DNA of 64,000 nt from assembly GCF_022414535.1 (NCBI RefSeq), contig NZ_JADWYM010000007.1, forward strand, positions 148,786 through 212,785. The letters run 5' to 3'. Below, piece after piece: positions 7,612 to 16,853 of the stretch. How positions within the stretch are numbered: position 1 is the first letter of the stretch; every line of letters begins with the position of its first letter. The notes beneath the pieces were generated by a model that was given only the letters and a program-made list of their open reading frames with translations, was not told the DNA's origin and did no database searches. The position numbers were made by a program, and so were the translations under genes. The stretch is from Streptomyces sp. MUM 2J (GTDB lineage Bacteria > Actinomycetota > Actinomycetes > Streptomycetales > Streptomycetaceae).

Positions 7612-9774
7612 GTGATACCCCGTCACCTCGGCACCGCGGCAGCCGTGTTCGTGCTGCTGCCGTTGAGCATCACGGCGCTCGGTGCCACCAACGCCGACGC
7701 CGCGTCGAACCCACGCGTCGCGCTCCCCCAGACCGTGAACCCCTCGGTCGGCCACTCCCACCGGATCGGCGACCTCCCCGTCGGGCAGAAGCTCTCGGTC
7801 TCCGTGAGCCTCAAGCTCCGCGACTCGGCCGGGCTCGACCGCTTCCTCGCGGCGGTCGGCACCCCCGGATCGCCCGAGTACGGCCACTACCTGACTCCGG
7901 CCCAGTTCGCCGCCCGCTTCGCGCCCACCAAGGCCGATCTGGACAGGGTCCGCAGCTACCTGCGCAGCCAGGGCCTGACCGTCACCGGCGTCAGCGGCAA
8001 CCGTCAGGTCGTGTCGGCCACCGGCTCGGTCAGCAAGATCAACAAGGCCTTCGGCACCCACGAGACCAACTACCTCGACACCGCCCGGCACCGCCACTTC
8101 TACGCCAACGACAAGGCGGCCACGTTGCCGTCCGACGTCGCGGCCGCGGTCCAGGGTGTCTCCGGTCTCGACAACCACACGGTGCGCCATCACAACCTGG
8201 TCCGGCCGGCCGCCGCACCCCGGGCGGCGTCCAGCGGACTCGGCCCCAGCCAGTACGACGGCGCGTACCGCTTCGACAAGCTCGGCGCGGACGGCACCGG
8301 CCAGACCGTCGCGCTCTGGGAGTTCGACGGCTACAAGCAGAGCAACCTGACCACGTACGACAGCCAGTACGGCCTCACGGGGCCGTCCGTCAGCACCGTC
8401 TCGGTCGACGGTGCCAGCTACGACAGCTCGCCCGGCGACGGCCAGGGCGAGGTCGAACTGGACAGCGAGATCGTCCGCGGGGTCGCCCCCAAGGCCACCC
8501 AGCTGATCTACGAGGCGCCCAACTCGGACGCCGGCGAGGTCGACATGGCCGCCAAGATCGTCTCGGACAACCGTGCCTCGGTCATCTCGATCTCCTGGGG
8601 CTCCTGCGAGCCGGACACCACGTCCTCCTCGATGACCTCGGTCAACAACTCCTTCAAGCAGGCCGCGGCGCAGGGCATCAGCATCTTCAGCGCTTCCGGT
8701 GACGACGGCTCCCGTGACTGCAGCCGCAGCACCAGCGGATCGTCCGTCAGGGCCGTGGACTTCCCCGCCTCCAGCCCGTACAACACCGCCGTCGGCGGTA
8801 CCAACCTGTCCGTCTCGGGTACCACCTACAGCTCCGAGCGGGCGTGGAGCACCAGTGGCGGCGGCATCTCCACCGTCTTCTCCAGGCCGTCCTGGCAGAC
8901 CGGCACCGCGACCATGCGCACCGTGCCCGACGTGTCCTCCAACGCCGACCCGGCATCCGGCTTCGCCATCTACACCGTCGGCGGCTGGCAGGTCTACGGC
9001 GGCACCAGCGCCGCCGCCCCGCTGTGGTCCGGTTATGCGGCGCTGTACAACCAGAAGGCCGCGGCCGCCGGCAAGTCCGCCCTGGGCGAGGTCAACCCGA
9101 AGATCTACTCGGTGGCGAGCGGCAGCGGCTACTCCTCGGCGCTGCACGACATCACCTCGGGCAGCAACCAGGACTACAGCACCGCCACCGGCTACGACCG
9201 GGTCACCGGCTGGGGCTCCCCGATCGCCGACGGCCTCACCAGCGCCCTGATGGGTGGCACCGGAGGCGACGGCGGCGGCTCCAGCGGTGGTGACGGTACC
9301 TGCACCACGGCACAGCTGCTCGGCAACAACGGCTTCGAGACCGGCAGCGCCTCGCCGTGGTCCGCCTCGTCCGGCGTGGTGGACAGCTCCGCCTCCGAGC
9401 CCGCCCACGGCGGTTCCTGGAAGGCCTGGCTGGACGGCTACGGCAGCACCCACACGGACACCCTCTCCCAGAGCGTGACCATCGCCTCCGGGTGCAAGGC
9501 CACCTTCTCCTTCTGGATGCACGTCGACACCGACGAGAACACCAGCAGCACCGCCTACGACAAGCTCCAGGTGCAGGCGGTCAGCTCCGGCGGCACGGTG
9601 CTCGGCACCCTGGCCACCTACTCCAACCTGAACGCGGCCTCCGGCTACGTCCAGAAGTCGTTCGACCTGTCGTCCTACGCGGGCAAGTCGATCACGCTGA
9701 AGTTCACCGGCACCGAGGACTCCTCGCTGGGAACGAGCTTCGTCATCGACGACACCGCCCTGAACGTCTCCTGA
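7612..9774 (+). CDS. Secreted S53 (sedolisin/kumamolisin) peptidase with C-terminal jelly-roll domain
   Basis: A 720-aa exported serine-carboxyl peptidase. The GTG at 7612 follows AGGAGG at 8 bases, giving a short Sec signal peptide. Residues about 45-185 are the pro-kumamolisin activation domain ([20 protein letters not shown]). The catalytic domain has E280-V-E-L-D284 for the Glu and Asp of the sedolisin triad, SISWGS for the oxyanion Asp region, and GGTS466AAAP for the nucleophile. The [17 protein letters not shown] block matches the C-terminal calcium site. After a Gly/Ser linker, residues about 560-720 form a beta-rich jelly-roll domain ([24 protein letters not shown]) probably used for substrate or wall binding. 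The peptidase would be active outside the cell at acid pH. Confidence 0.93.
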   Translation: MIPRHLGTAAAVFVLLPLSITALGATNADAASNPRVALPQTVNPSVGHSHRIGDLPVGQKLSVSVSLKLRDSAGLDRFLAAVGTPGSPEYGHYLTPAQFAARFAPTKADLDRVRSYLRSQGLTVTGVSGNRQVVSATGSVSKINKAFGTHETNYLDTARHRHFYANDKAATLPSDVAAAVQGVSGLDNHTVRHHNLVRPAAAPRAASSGLGPSQYDGAYRFDKLGADGTGQTVALWEFDGYKQSNLTTYDSQYGLTGPSVSTVSVDGASYDSSPGDGQGEVELDSEIVRGVAPKATQLIYEAPNSDAGEVDMAAKIVSDNRASVISISWGSCEPDTTSSSMTSVNNSFKQAAAQGISIFSASGDDGSRDCSRSTSGSSVRAVDFPASSPYNTAVGGTNLSVSGTTYSSERAWSTSGGGISTVFSRPSWQTGTATMRTVPDVSSNADPASGFAIYTVGGWQVYGGTSAAAPLWSGYAALYNQKAAAAGKSALGEVNPKIYSVASGSGYSSALHDITSGSNQDYSTATGYDRVTGWGSPIADGLTSALMGGTGGDGGGSSGGDGTCTTAQLLGNNGFETGSASPWSASSGVVDSSASEPAHGGSWKAWLDGYGSTHTDTLSQSVTIASGCKATFSFWMHVDTDENTSSTAYDKLQVQAVSSGGTVLGTLATYSNLNAASGYVQKSFDLSSYAGKSITLKFTGTEDSSLGTSFVIDDTALNVS

Positions 9775-9788
9775 CGATCCTTCCGATG

Positions 9789-9827
9789 CCCCGCCGGGGA
9801 AGGCCACGGTCGCCTGCCCCGGCGGGG
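9789..9827 (+). terminator. Terminator hairpin after the S53 peptidase
   Basis: The arms CCCCGCCGGGG (9789-9799) and CCCCGGCGGGG (9817-9827) pair perfectly over 11 bp, 15 bases after the stop codon. Each arm could also fold on itself. Confidence 0.65.
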
Positions 9828-9969
9828 TGCCGCGTTTCGCGTGGGCATTCTCATAGTGGATATGCAGTGACGCGCACACCTCAAATTGCGTACTGTCCAT
9901 CCAACTCGGTGGCGTGGTCCGGAACCGGACCGACACCTCTCGGTCCGCCGTGCGAGGGAGAGGACGGGC

Positions 9970-10914
9970 ATGGCGCCGACGCGGCAACTCAAGGAGCCCA
10001 CACGACCGGTCCCGCCCCAGAGCGCCACCTTCGCCGACGCCCTGCACGCCGCCATCGAGACCAGTGGTCTCAGCCTGGACCGCATCCGGCACGCCCTCGC
10101 CGCGCGCGGCGTCCGTATCAGCGTCACCACCCTCAGCTACTGGCGACGTGGCCGCAGCCAGCCCGAACGGGCCCCGTCCATGCTCGCGGTCAAACTGCTC
10201 GAGGAGGTGCTGGAGCTGCCCCCCGGCGCTCTCAGCGCCCTGCTCGGACCACCTCGCCCCCGTGGCCGGCACGCGGCGGTACCACCGGCCGCCGAACGCC
10301 TCCACCCCACCGAGCTGTGGCCGGAGGAGCGGTGGATCGCGGAGGTCTGCGAGGAACTGAAGGTCACCCTCGACGACGACCTGGAGCGGCTCAGCATCCA
10401 TGACACGCTGCAGGTGCCCTCCAGCCCCGGGGAGTGCGTGCTGCGCATGAACCAGGTGGTGCGTGCCAGCGCCAACGGTGTCTCCCGCTGTCTGGTCGTC
10501 CACGCCGCCGACGAGGACACCGACGAACCTCCCCGGATCGGTGCGGTGCGCCATGCCCGCCTCGGCCGAGTCCGCTACCAGCCCACGGCACGCATCGTCG
10601 CCGCGGAACTGCTGCTCGACGCGCCCCTGAGCATCGGTGACACCACCGTCTTCGAGTACGAGGTGCGGTTCACCGCGGACAGCCCGGCCACCTGCTACGG
10701 GCGGCGCTTCGCGGTACCGGTGCGCCAGTATGTGCTCCAGGTCCAGTTCACCCCCGGCGCCGCCCCCGCCCACTGCTACCGCTACGAGCGCGACCCGGGC
10801 TCCGACACCGACCGGGCCCGCCACCAGCTCTGGCTCGGTGCCTCGGCCAGCGCCCACCTGGTCTCCCTGGACCAGCAGCCGGGCCACGCCGGAATCCGCT
10901 GGGAGTGGCAGTGA
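9970..10914 (+). CDS. Helix-turn-helix protein with unknown C-terminal domain
   Basis: A 314-aa cytosolic protein. Residues about 20-75 look like an XRE-type helix-turn-helix used by Streptomyces regulators (FADALHAAIETSGLSLDRIRH, then ISVTTLSYWRRGRSQPER). The rest, about 90-314, is a mixed domain that I do not recognise (TVFEYEVRF, QYVLQVQF, ending GIRWEWQ). The ATG follows AGAGGACGGGC. It stands alone between the S53 peptidase terminator and the GH4 gene. A regulatory role is inferred from the HTH only. Confidence 0.75.
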   Translation: MAPTRQLKEPTRPVPPQSATFADALHAAIETSGLSLDRIRHALAARGVRISVTTLSYWRRGRSQPERAPSMLAVKLLEEVLELPPGALSALLGPPRPRGRHAAVPPAAERLHPTELWPEERWIAEVCEELKVTLDDDLERLSIHDTLQVPSSPGECVLRMNQVVRASANGVSRCLVVHAADEDTDEPPRIGAVRHARLGRVRYQPTARIVAAELLLDAPLSIGDTTVFEYEVRFTADSPATCYGRRFAVPVRQYVLQVQFTPGAAPAHCYRYERDPGSDTDRARHQLWLGASASAHLVSLDQQPGHAGIRWEWQ

Positions 10915-11151
10915 CCCCCGCCGCGCCCGGGTCGGTACGCCGGCGGACGCCAGGGAGCGGGGTTCCCCGTCCGGGGCGTGCCCGGCGGACGGACCGCGGT
11001 GGCGCGGACTCCACGGTGCCGGTTCCGCGCGCCATGATGGAGGCCGGTGACCGGACCGTCCTCCGGACGACGGAGGCGCCGGCCGTCGCGGTGGCGCGGA
11101 TCCCGCCGCTGTTGGCCGGCGTCGAGGCGGTCGCGTACGAGAGGTGCGGGC
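10915..11151. other. Short intergenic region before the GH4 gene
   Basis: No gene or clear hairpin is visible in these 237 bases. They presumably carry the GH4 promoter, but no hexamers stand out. Confidence 0.4.
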
Positions 11152-12489
11152 GTGAGACTGACGATTCTGGGCGGTGGCGGGTTCCGGGTGCCGCTGGTGT
11201 ACGGGGCGCTGCTCGGCGACCGCGGCGCCGGCCGGGTGACGCGGGTCGTGCTGCACGACCTCGACGGCAGTCGCCTGCGGGCCGTCGCCCGGGTGCTGCA
11301 CGAGCAGGCGGCGGGCGTACCGGACGCGCCGGAGGTGAGCGTCACGACCGACCTCGACGAGGCGCTGCGCGGATCCGACTTCGTGTTCTGCGCGATCCGC
11401 GTCGGTGGCCTCCAGGGCCGGGCCGACGACGAGCGGGTCGCGCTCGCCGAGGGTGTCCTGGGGCAGGAGACGGTCGGTGCGGGCGGCATCGCCTACGGAC
11501 TGCGCACGGTTCCCGTCGCCGCCGCCATCGCCCGGCGGGTGGCCCGCCTCGCCCCCGAGGCCTGGGTCATCAACTTCACCAACCCCGCGGGGCTGGTCAC
11601 CGAGGCCATGTCCGGCCACCTCGGCGACCGCGTCGTCGGCATCTGCGATTCCCCGGTGGGCCTGGGCCGCCGCATCGCCCGGGTGCTCGGCGCCGACCCC
11701 CGTGAGGCGTTCGTCGACTACGCAGGCCTCAACCACCTCGGCTGGGTGCGTGCCCTGCGCGTGGCCGGGCGGGACCGGCTCCCCGAACTGCTCGCCGACC
11801 CGGACCTGCTGGGCTCCTTCGAGGAGGGCCGGCTCTTCGGTGCCTCCTGGCTGCAGTCCCTGGGCGCGATCCCCAACGAGTACCTGCACTACTACTACTT
11901 CAACCGGGAGACCGTACGGGCCTACCAGGAGGCCGAGCGCACGCGCGGCGCCTTCCTCCGCGACCAGCAGGCCGGCTTCTACGAGGAGATGCGGGATCCC
12001 GACGCCCGGGCGCTCGCCGCCTGGGACCGCACCCGCGCCGAACGGGAGGCCACCTACATGGCCGAGAACCGGCGGACCGCCGGGGCCGGTGCGCGCGAGG
12101 CCGAGGACCTGTCCGGCGGCTACGAGAAGGTCGCCCTGGCGCTGATGCGGGCCGTCGCCCGCGACGAGCGGACCACGCTCGTCCTCAACGTCCGCAACCG
12201 CGGCACGCTGTCGGCCCTGGACGGCGACGCCGTCGTCGAGGTGCCCTGCCTGGTCGATGCGAACGGCGCGCACCCGATCACCGCCGACCCGCTGCCGGGC
12301 CATGCCGCCGGGCTGGTCCGGGCGGTGAAGTCGGTCGAGCGGGACATCCTCGCCGCCGCGGCGTCCGGCTCCCGCGCGACGGCCGTGAGGGCCTTCGCGC
12401 TGCATCCGCTCGTCGACTCCGTGTCCGTCGCCCGCCGCCTCGTGGAGGGATACACGGCCGTCCACCCCGGCCTCGCCTACCTGCGGTGA
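11152..12489 (+). CDS. GH4 6-phospho-beta-glucosidase-like enzyme
   Basis: A 445-aa cytosolic family 4 glycosidase, which cleaves (6-phospho)glycosides by a NAD- and Mn-dependent redox mechanism. The N-terminal Rossmann motif is ILGGGGFRVPLVYG. The family block NFTNPAGLVTEA and the metal-ligand regions GICDSPVG (Cys) and GLNHLGW (His) are present, and the catalytic Tyr region follows (PNEYLHYYYF). Length and motifs fit BglT/CelF-type enzymes rather than alpha-galactosidases. The GTG start follows GAGAGG by about 7 bases. No PTS gene is adjacent, so the substrate may not be phosphorylated. This is inference. Confidence 0.88.
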   Translation: MRLTILGGGGFRVPLVYGALLGDRGAGRVTRVVLHDLDGSRLRAVARVLHEQAAGVPDAPEVSVTTDLDEALRGSDFVFCAIRVGGLQGRADDERVALAEGVLGQETVGAGGIAYGLRTVPVAAAIARRVARLAPEAWVINFTNPAGLVTEAMSGHLGDRVVGICDSPVGLGRRIARVLGADPREAFVDYAGLNHLGWVRALRVAGRDRLPELLADPDLLGSFEEGRLFGASWLQSLGAIPNEYLHYYYFNRETVRAYQEAERTRGAFLRDQQAGFYEEMRDPDARALAAWDRTRAEREATYMAENRRTAGAGAREAEDLSGGYEKVALALMRAVARDERTTLVLNVRNRGTLSALDGDAVVEVPCLVDANGAHPITADPLPGHAAGLVRAVKSVERDILAAAASGSRATAVRAFALHPLVDSVSVARRLVEGYTAVHPGLAYLR

Positions 12490-12700
12490 GCCGGCCGGCC
12501 GGGAGCCGGGGCGCCGCACGTGAGCACCTCGGGCCGGTCGGCCGACCCCCGTACCACGGCCGACCGACCCGAGCCCCCGTGTGCCTCCCCCGTCTTCCCC
12601 CGTGCTTCCCCCCCCCGTTCCCCCGTTCCCCCGTGCGGTTCCCCCGTCATCCTTACTCTCGTATGAGCGGCAGCCGGGTCTCCTGATACACCCCCTTCGG
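12490..12700. other. Pyrimidine-rich intergenic stretch
   Basis: The bases around 12590-12650 are almost pure C and T with repeated GTTCCCCC/GTGCTTCCCC units. No gene is visible. It separates the convergent GH4 and chitinase genes. Confidence 0.5.
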
Positions 12701-12731
12701 AAAAAAGTCCCCCCGGTCTGTGACCGGGGGG
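12701..12731 (-). terminator. Intrinsic terminator of the chitinase gene
   Basis: A perfect 10-bp stem (CCCCCCGGTC / GACCGGGGGG, loop TGT) lies at 12709-12731. Read on the minus strand it is followed by ACTTTTTT, a classical rho-independent terminator just downstream of the chitinase stop at 12768. T-tails like this are unusual in this GC-rich DNA. Confidence 0.9.
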
Positions 12732-12767
12732 AGTCCGGGTGCCGGCCCGGAGCGCCTGCGGGTGCGG

Positions 12768-14453
12768 TCAGCCGGTGAATCCGGCCGTGATGGAGGTGAA
12801 CTGCCAGTCGCTCTGGCTGATCCCGGAGCAGTTGCTGGTCACCCCGCCGCCCGGGCAGGGGCGGTCGCGGTTGACCGACCAGAAGGCGAGCCGGGCGATG
12901 TGGTGCCCGTCGGCCCAGTCGCGGATCCGGGTCCAGATCGTGGGCGTGGTGTTCTCCCGCTGGTCGGACAGGCCGTTCATGCCGGAGATGCCGATGTGCG
13001 CGTAGGCGGTGGCGTCGTCCCAGCCGAAGGTGGACTTCAGTTTGCTCTTCAGTCCCTCGGCGGCGTTCACGGTGTTGCCGTACATGTCGGATCCACCGCC
13101 GAAGTCGAACGGCATGATCGTGAAGACGTCGATGTCGGCGCCGATCGACCTGGCCTGCTCGATCAGCCGGTTGCCGTAGTACGTCGGCCCGGTCGTCGAC
13201 GTCCCGAACGTCACGATGGTCCGCAGACCGGGGTTGTTCGCCTTGAGGGTCTTCAGCGCGGTCAGGATCCTCGCCTGCACGGCCTCGTTCTCGAACTCGT
13301 CCGAGTTCTCGATGTCGAAGTCGACGGCCTTGAGCCCGAAGGCGTCGATCACCCTCTGCGTCGCCGCGGCGAGTGCGCTCGCGGAGGAGCAGTTGGCGCC
13401 GAGCTTGCTGCCCTGCCAGCCGCCGAACGACGGCACCACGTCACCGCCCGCGGCGCGGATCCGGTCGATGGCGGTCTGGTCGACACCGCCGGTCAGCGAT
13501 CGCTGACCGTCCCAGGCGGGGGTGCAGCCGCCGGAGTCCAGGACGAACGCCATCGTGAACGCCTTGATGCCGGTCGCGTTCATCACGGTCTGGGGGTTGG
13601 GCGGGTCGCCCCAGCCCTCGTACAGGTAGGGAGCGGCCTGCTTGAAGCCGGACCCTCCGCCGCCGCCCGCGCCGGTGGTCACGGTCACGGCGTTCGAGGC
13701 GGCCGACGTGTTCCCGGCGGCGTCGCGTGCCCGGACGGTGAAGGTGTAGGAGGTGCTCGACGCCAGTCCGCCGACCGTCGCGGCGGTGCCGGAGACGCTG
13801 AGCACCTTGCCCGAACCGCGGTAGACGTCGTACCCCGTCACGCCCACGTTGTCCGTGGCGGCGTTCCACGCCAGCGACACGCTCGACGAGGTCCTGCCGG
13901 TGGAGGTCAGGCCCGTGGGCGCGGTGGGCGCCTGGGTGTCGGACCCGCCTCCGCCACCGGGGCCGTCGAGGCTGATGTCGTCGGCGTAGTACGAGCCCTG
14001 CGCGTACCAGCCGTGGAGATAGACCGTGGCGCTGGTCTGTGAGGCGCCGGTCGTGAACGACACCGACAGCCGGCTGTACGCCGACGGGGAGGTCGTCCAG
14101 GTCGAGGGGCCGCCGTTCACCCCGAGGTACACGTAGGAGCCGCGCACCCAGCCGCTGAGGCTGTACGTCGTGTTGGGCCGCACGGCGACGGTCTGGCTGC
14201 ACTGGGCGTTGTCACTGGCGCTCGCGGCCCCCTGAAGGGCCTTGGAGTCGCCGTGTACGGGGGAGGAGACGACGGAGCCGAGGTTGCCGGCGCAGGTCCA
14301 GGGGGCCAGGCCGGACTCGAAGCCGGGGTTGGCGAGGATGTTGGCCGCCTCGGCCGTGCCGGGCAGGGCGACGGCGCCGGTGAAGGCGAGGGCGGCGGTG
14401 CCGAGCAGGGCGAGCAGACGGCGTCCTGGGCGTCGGGGAAGTGAGGTGCGCAC
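12768..14453 (-). CDS. Secreted GH18 chitinase with N-terminal CBM and FnIII domain
   Basis: A 561-aa extracellular chitinase. The signal peptide ends near GTAEAAN. Residues about 38-170 are a beta-sandwich carbohydrate-binding module (ANILANPGFESGLAPWTC). About 178-265 is a fibronectin type III domain (APTGLTSTGRTSSSVSLAWN), followed by a Gly-rich linker. The GH18 barrel carries D378-F-D-I-E382, where E382 is the proton donor, and GWQGSK and MPFDFGGG blocks typical of ChiC-like bacterial chitinases. The GTG at 14453 follows AGGGAG. Two DasR-like sites lie upstream, in line with N-acetylglucosamine control. A true intrinsic terminator follows the gene. Confidence 0.95.
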   Translation of the reverse strand: MRTSLPRRPGRRLLALLGTAALAFTGAVALPGTAEAANILANPGFESGLAPWTCAGNLGSVVSSPVHGDSKALQGAASASDNAQCSQTVAVRPNTTYSLSGWVRGSYVYLGVNGGPSTWTTSPSAYSRLSVSFTTGASQTSATVYLHGWYAQGSYYADDISLDGPGGGGGSDTQAPTAPTGLTSTGRTSSSVSLAWNAATDNVGVTGYDVYRGSGKVLSVSGTAATVGGLASSTSYTFTVRARDAAGNTSAASNAVTVTTGAGGGGGSGFKQAAPYLYEGWGDPPNPQTVMNATGIKAFTMAFVLDSGGCTPAWDGQRSLTGGVDQTAIDRIRAAGGDVVPSFGGWQGSKLGANCSSASALAAATQRVIDAFGLKAVDFDIENSDEFENEAVQARILTALKTLKANNPGLRTIVTFGTSTTGPTYYGNRLIEQARSIGADIDVFTIMPFDFGGGSDMYGNTVNAAEGLKSKLKSTFGWDDATAYAHIGISGMNGLSDQRENTTPTIWTRIRDWADGHHIARLAFWSVNRDRPCPGGGVTSNCSGISQSDWQFTSITAGFTG

Positions 14454-14516
14454 ACGATCTCCCTGGAGGAGTGGGGGTGTTCGGGAGGCACGGACGTGCT
14501 CGATGGTGCGCAACCA

Positions 14517-14532
14517 AGTTGGTATGGACCAA
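14517..14532. promoter_or_regulatory. DasR-like dre site, proximal copy
   Basis: AGTTGGTATGGACCAAT resembles the DasR responsive element (A-C-T-G-G-T-C-T-A-G-A-C-C-A). It holds the core GGTATGGACCA at 14521-14531, about 70 bases upstream of the chitinase start. The similar 12-bp repeat TGGTCYAGACCT is known from Streptomyces chitinase promoters. Confidence 0.65.
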
Positions 14533-14557
14533 TCGCGCTGTCAAGAGGATGCGGTGA

Positions 14558-14573
14558 ACTGGTCCATACCTGT
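14558..14573. promoter_or_regulatory. DasR-like dre site, distal copy
   Basis: ACTGGTCCATACCTGT matches the dre consensus at about 13 of 16 positions. Its core TGGTCCATACC (14560-14570) is the exact inverse of the proximal core, so the two sites form an 11-bp inverted repeat. The site lies near the end of the next minus-strand gene. Confidence 0.65.
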
Positions 14574-14585
14574 TGGGAGTTCGGG

Positions 14586-15704
14586 TCAGAGGGGCAGCGC
14601 CTGTGCCGTCTGTGCCGGCTCGACGGGCCGGGCGGGCGCAGCGGAGGCCGACGCAGACGGTCCCCGCTGCTGCGGCAGCGTCACCGGCCACAGCGGCCGG
14701 GGTCCCGCCACCACGGTGTAGTCCTGCCCGAGGAACGGCGGCACCACCTCCCCGGGGTCCTCCCCCAGCGCCAACCGGACGGCGGCCCAGGGGGCGTTGA
14801 CGCCGCACAGGGACAGCTGGTGCAGCCCCCCGGCCGGCCGGGTGTTGACGTCCAGCAGCACCGGCCGGTCGCCGTACATCCGGAACTGGATGTTGCAGAG
14901 ATGGTGCAGGCCGAAGCCCTCCGCGATCCGCCGGGCAGGCTCCAGCCACTGCTCGTGCAGGGTGAAGCCCCGGCGCCGGCCCTTCTTGGTGCGGCCCACG
15001 GCGAGCCGGACCCGGTTGTCGGGACCGGTCAGGCAGTCCACCGACACCTCCGGCTCCTCCAGACGCGGCATCACCAGCCAGTCCACCGGCTCCCCGGCCC
15101 GCCGCACCGCGTCCACCACCAGCTCCAGCGGCACGTACGGGCTGGGGAAGCCGCCGAGGTGCACGAGCGAGAAGGGGGTGCGAGTGATCACGCGGAATCC
15201 CACCCCACCTGCACCGGACGCCGGCTTGAAGCAAGCCTTGTGTCCCGCAGCCTCCAACTCCTGCACCGCGCATATGAGTTCGTCGGCCGTGCGGACCCGC
15301 CACCATGGCGGCACCGGTACCCCGATCGCCTGCACGGCCTCGTAGGCGACCACCTTGTCCTGGAAGACGGCGACCGCCTCGGGCGGCGGCGCCAGCAGCG
15401 CCGTACCGACCGCCGCGAACTCGGCGCGGTGCGCCACGATCGCCGCCTGGTGCAGCCGCGGCACGAACACGTCGATGCCGCGCCGCTGGCACTGGTCGAG
15501 GGCGTACTCCACGTACCCCGCCGCGGACAGGCCCTTGGGCTCCAGCTCCGCCGAGTCGGCCGCCGCCAGCACCGGGGAGTCCGCGTCACCGTGCGTGGCA
15601 TGGATCTCCACGGCCCGGTCGGCTGGATTTCGGCGCAGCTGATCCATGAAGAACACGTTCTCCGCGTACGTGCGGTTGAGCCAGACGCGTACGCGAGAGG
15701 CCAT
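14586..15704 (-). CDS. ATP-grasp domain enzyme of unknown substrate
   Basis: A 372-aa cytosolic protein of the ATP-grasp superfamily, which joins a carboxylate to an amine or thiol via an acylphosphate. The N-terminal pre-ATP domain starts with RVWLNRTYAENVFF. The ATP-binding part includes FQDKVVAYEAV, CFKPASGAGGVGFRV (phosphate loop) and, near the end, LLDVNTRPAGGLHQLSL with the Mg ligands Asp and Asn. The C-terminal 40 residues are low-complexity Ala/Pro/Gln. The ATG follows AAAGGCGG. It is divergent from the phosphoesterase-PPTase pair. The substrate cannot be told from sequence. Confidence 0.8.
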   Translation of the reverse strand: MASRVRVWLNRTYAENVFFMDQLRRNPADRAVEIHATHGDADSPVLAAADSAELEPKGLSAAGYVEYALDQCQRRGIDVFVPRLHQAAIVAHRAEFAAVGTALLAPPPEAVAVFQDKVVAYEAVQAIGVPVPPWWRVRTADELICAVQELEAAGHKACFKPASGAGGVGFRVITRTPFSLVHLGGFPSPYVPLELVVDAVRRAGEPVDWLVMPRLEEPEVSVDCLTGPDNRVRLAVGRTKKGRRRGFTLHEQWLEPARRIAEGFGLHHLCNIQFRMYGDRPVLLDVNTRPAGGLHQLSLCGVNAPWAAVRLALGEDPGEVVPPFLGQDYTVVAGPRPLWPVTLPQQRGPSASASAAPARPVEPAQTAQALPL

Positions 15705-15992
15705 GCAGGCCGCCTTTCAGGGGTCGCGGGCAGGGCGAAGCGGGCCCGTGCCCGGGCAGGACGGAGAGAGGGAAGGACATCGGACCGCACTGCGCGAAGA
15801 GAGGTTCCGGCGGCGGTGTTGGGGGCGATCATACGGCTTTCCCGTGCCCCCGCGTGCAACGCCCGGGTTACGGATTTCCGACCGGAAGGCCCGTGCTTCC
15901 ACGATCTCGGTGACCGGCTGGGAATGTGCTTGTCCACCGCCGGTGAATGTGTTGTCGTGATCCCATTCGTGTGACCGGACGGGGGAGGGAAC

Positions 15993-16853
15993 GTGGCGTC
16001 GACGGCCGGTGGAGCCGGGCAGCTGCTGGCCATCAGCGATCTGCACATCGGGTACCCGGAGAACCGTGCTCTGGTGGAAAGGATGTGCCCGGAGACGGAC
16101 GACGACTGGCTGCTGGTCGCCGGCGACGTCTCGGAGAAGGCCGCCGACATCCGCTGGGCCCTCAAGACCCTGGCGAGCCGCTTCCGGCAGGTGGTGTGGG
16201 CGCCCGGCAACCACGAGCTGTGGACCCACCCCCGCGACCCGGTCACCCTGCGCGGCGTCGAGCGCTACCAGCACCTCGTCGCGATCTGCCGCGACCTCGG
16301 CGTCCTCACGCCCGAGGACCCCTACCCCGTGTGGGAGGGCCCCGGCGGCCCGGTCGCGATCGCCCCGCTGTTCCTGCTGTACGACTATTCCTTCCTGCCC
16401 GAGGGCTGCACCACCAAGGAGGAGGGCCTGGCCTACGCGCACGGCACCGGCATCGTCTGCAACGACGAGGTCCTGCTCCACCCGGACCCGTACCCGAGCC
16501 GCGAGGACTGGTGCCGGGCCCGGGTCGCCGAGACCGAGCGCCGTCTGTCGGAACTGCCCGACGACCTGCCCACGGTGCTGGTCAACCACTACCCGCTGCA
16601 CCGGCACCCGACCGAGGTTCTGTGGCACCCCGAATTCGCCATGTGGTGCGGCACCGGGATGACCGCCGACTGGCACCGCCGCTTCCGCGTCGCGGCCATG
16701 GTCTACGGGCATCTGCACATCCCCCGTACCACCCACCACGAGGGCGTCCGATTCGAGGAGGTGTCGGTCGGCTACCCCCGCGAATGGCGCAAGCGGGCGG
16801 ACGAACCCGGTCGGCTGCGCCGCATCCTGCCGCTGGAGGTCGCAGCCCGGTGA
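15993..16853 (+). CDS. Calcineurin-like metallophosphoesterase
   Basis: A 286-aa cytosolic phosphoesterase with the binuclear metal motifs of the family: ISDLHIG at about 14-20, VAGDVSE, APGNHELW, NHYPLH and YGHLHIPRT. It starts with GTG at 15993 after GGGAGGG. It overlaps the next gene by four bases (GTGA), so the two are co-translated. A phosphoesterase next to a PPTase is a recurring Streptomyces pair. A role in removing or recycling phosphopantetheine or CoA-type compounds is possible but not shown. Confidence 0.9.
   Translation: MASTAGGAGQLLAISDLHIGYPENRALVERMCPETDDDWLLVAGDVSEKAADIRWALKTLASRFRQVVWAPGNHELWTHPRDPVTLRGVERYQHLVAICRDLGVLTPEDPYPVWEGPGGPVAIAPLFLLYDYSFLPEGCTTKEEGLAYAHGTGIVCNDEVLLHPDPYPSREDWCRARVAETERRLSELPDDLPTVLVNHYPLHRHPTEVLWHPEFAMWCGTGMTADWHRRFRVAAMVYGHLHIPRTTHHEGVRFEEVSVGYPREWRKRADEPGRLRRILPLEVAAR

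Noticed and set aside
7531..12519. A 1662-codon open frame on the minus strand
   Set aside because: It lies opposite four well-supported plus-strand genes (S53, HTH, GH4 and their gaps). It has low-complexity Gly/Val/Arg composition and no domains. It is a by-product of high GC codon use.
12590..12660. C/T-rich repeats considered as a CRISPR or microsatellite array
   Set aside because: Units are irregular and there are no spacers. It is simply a pyrimidine tract.
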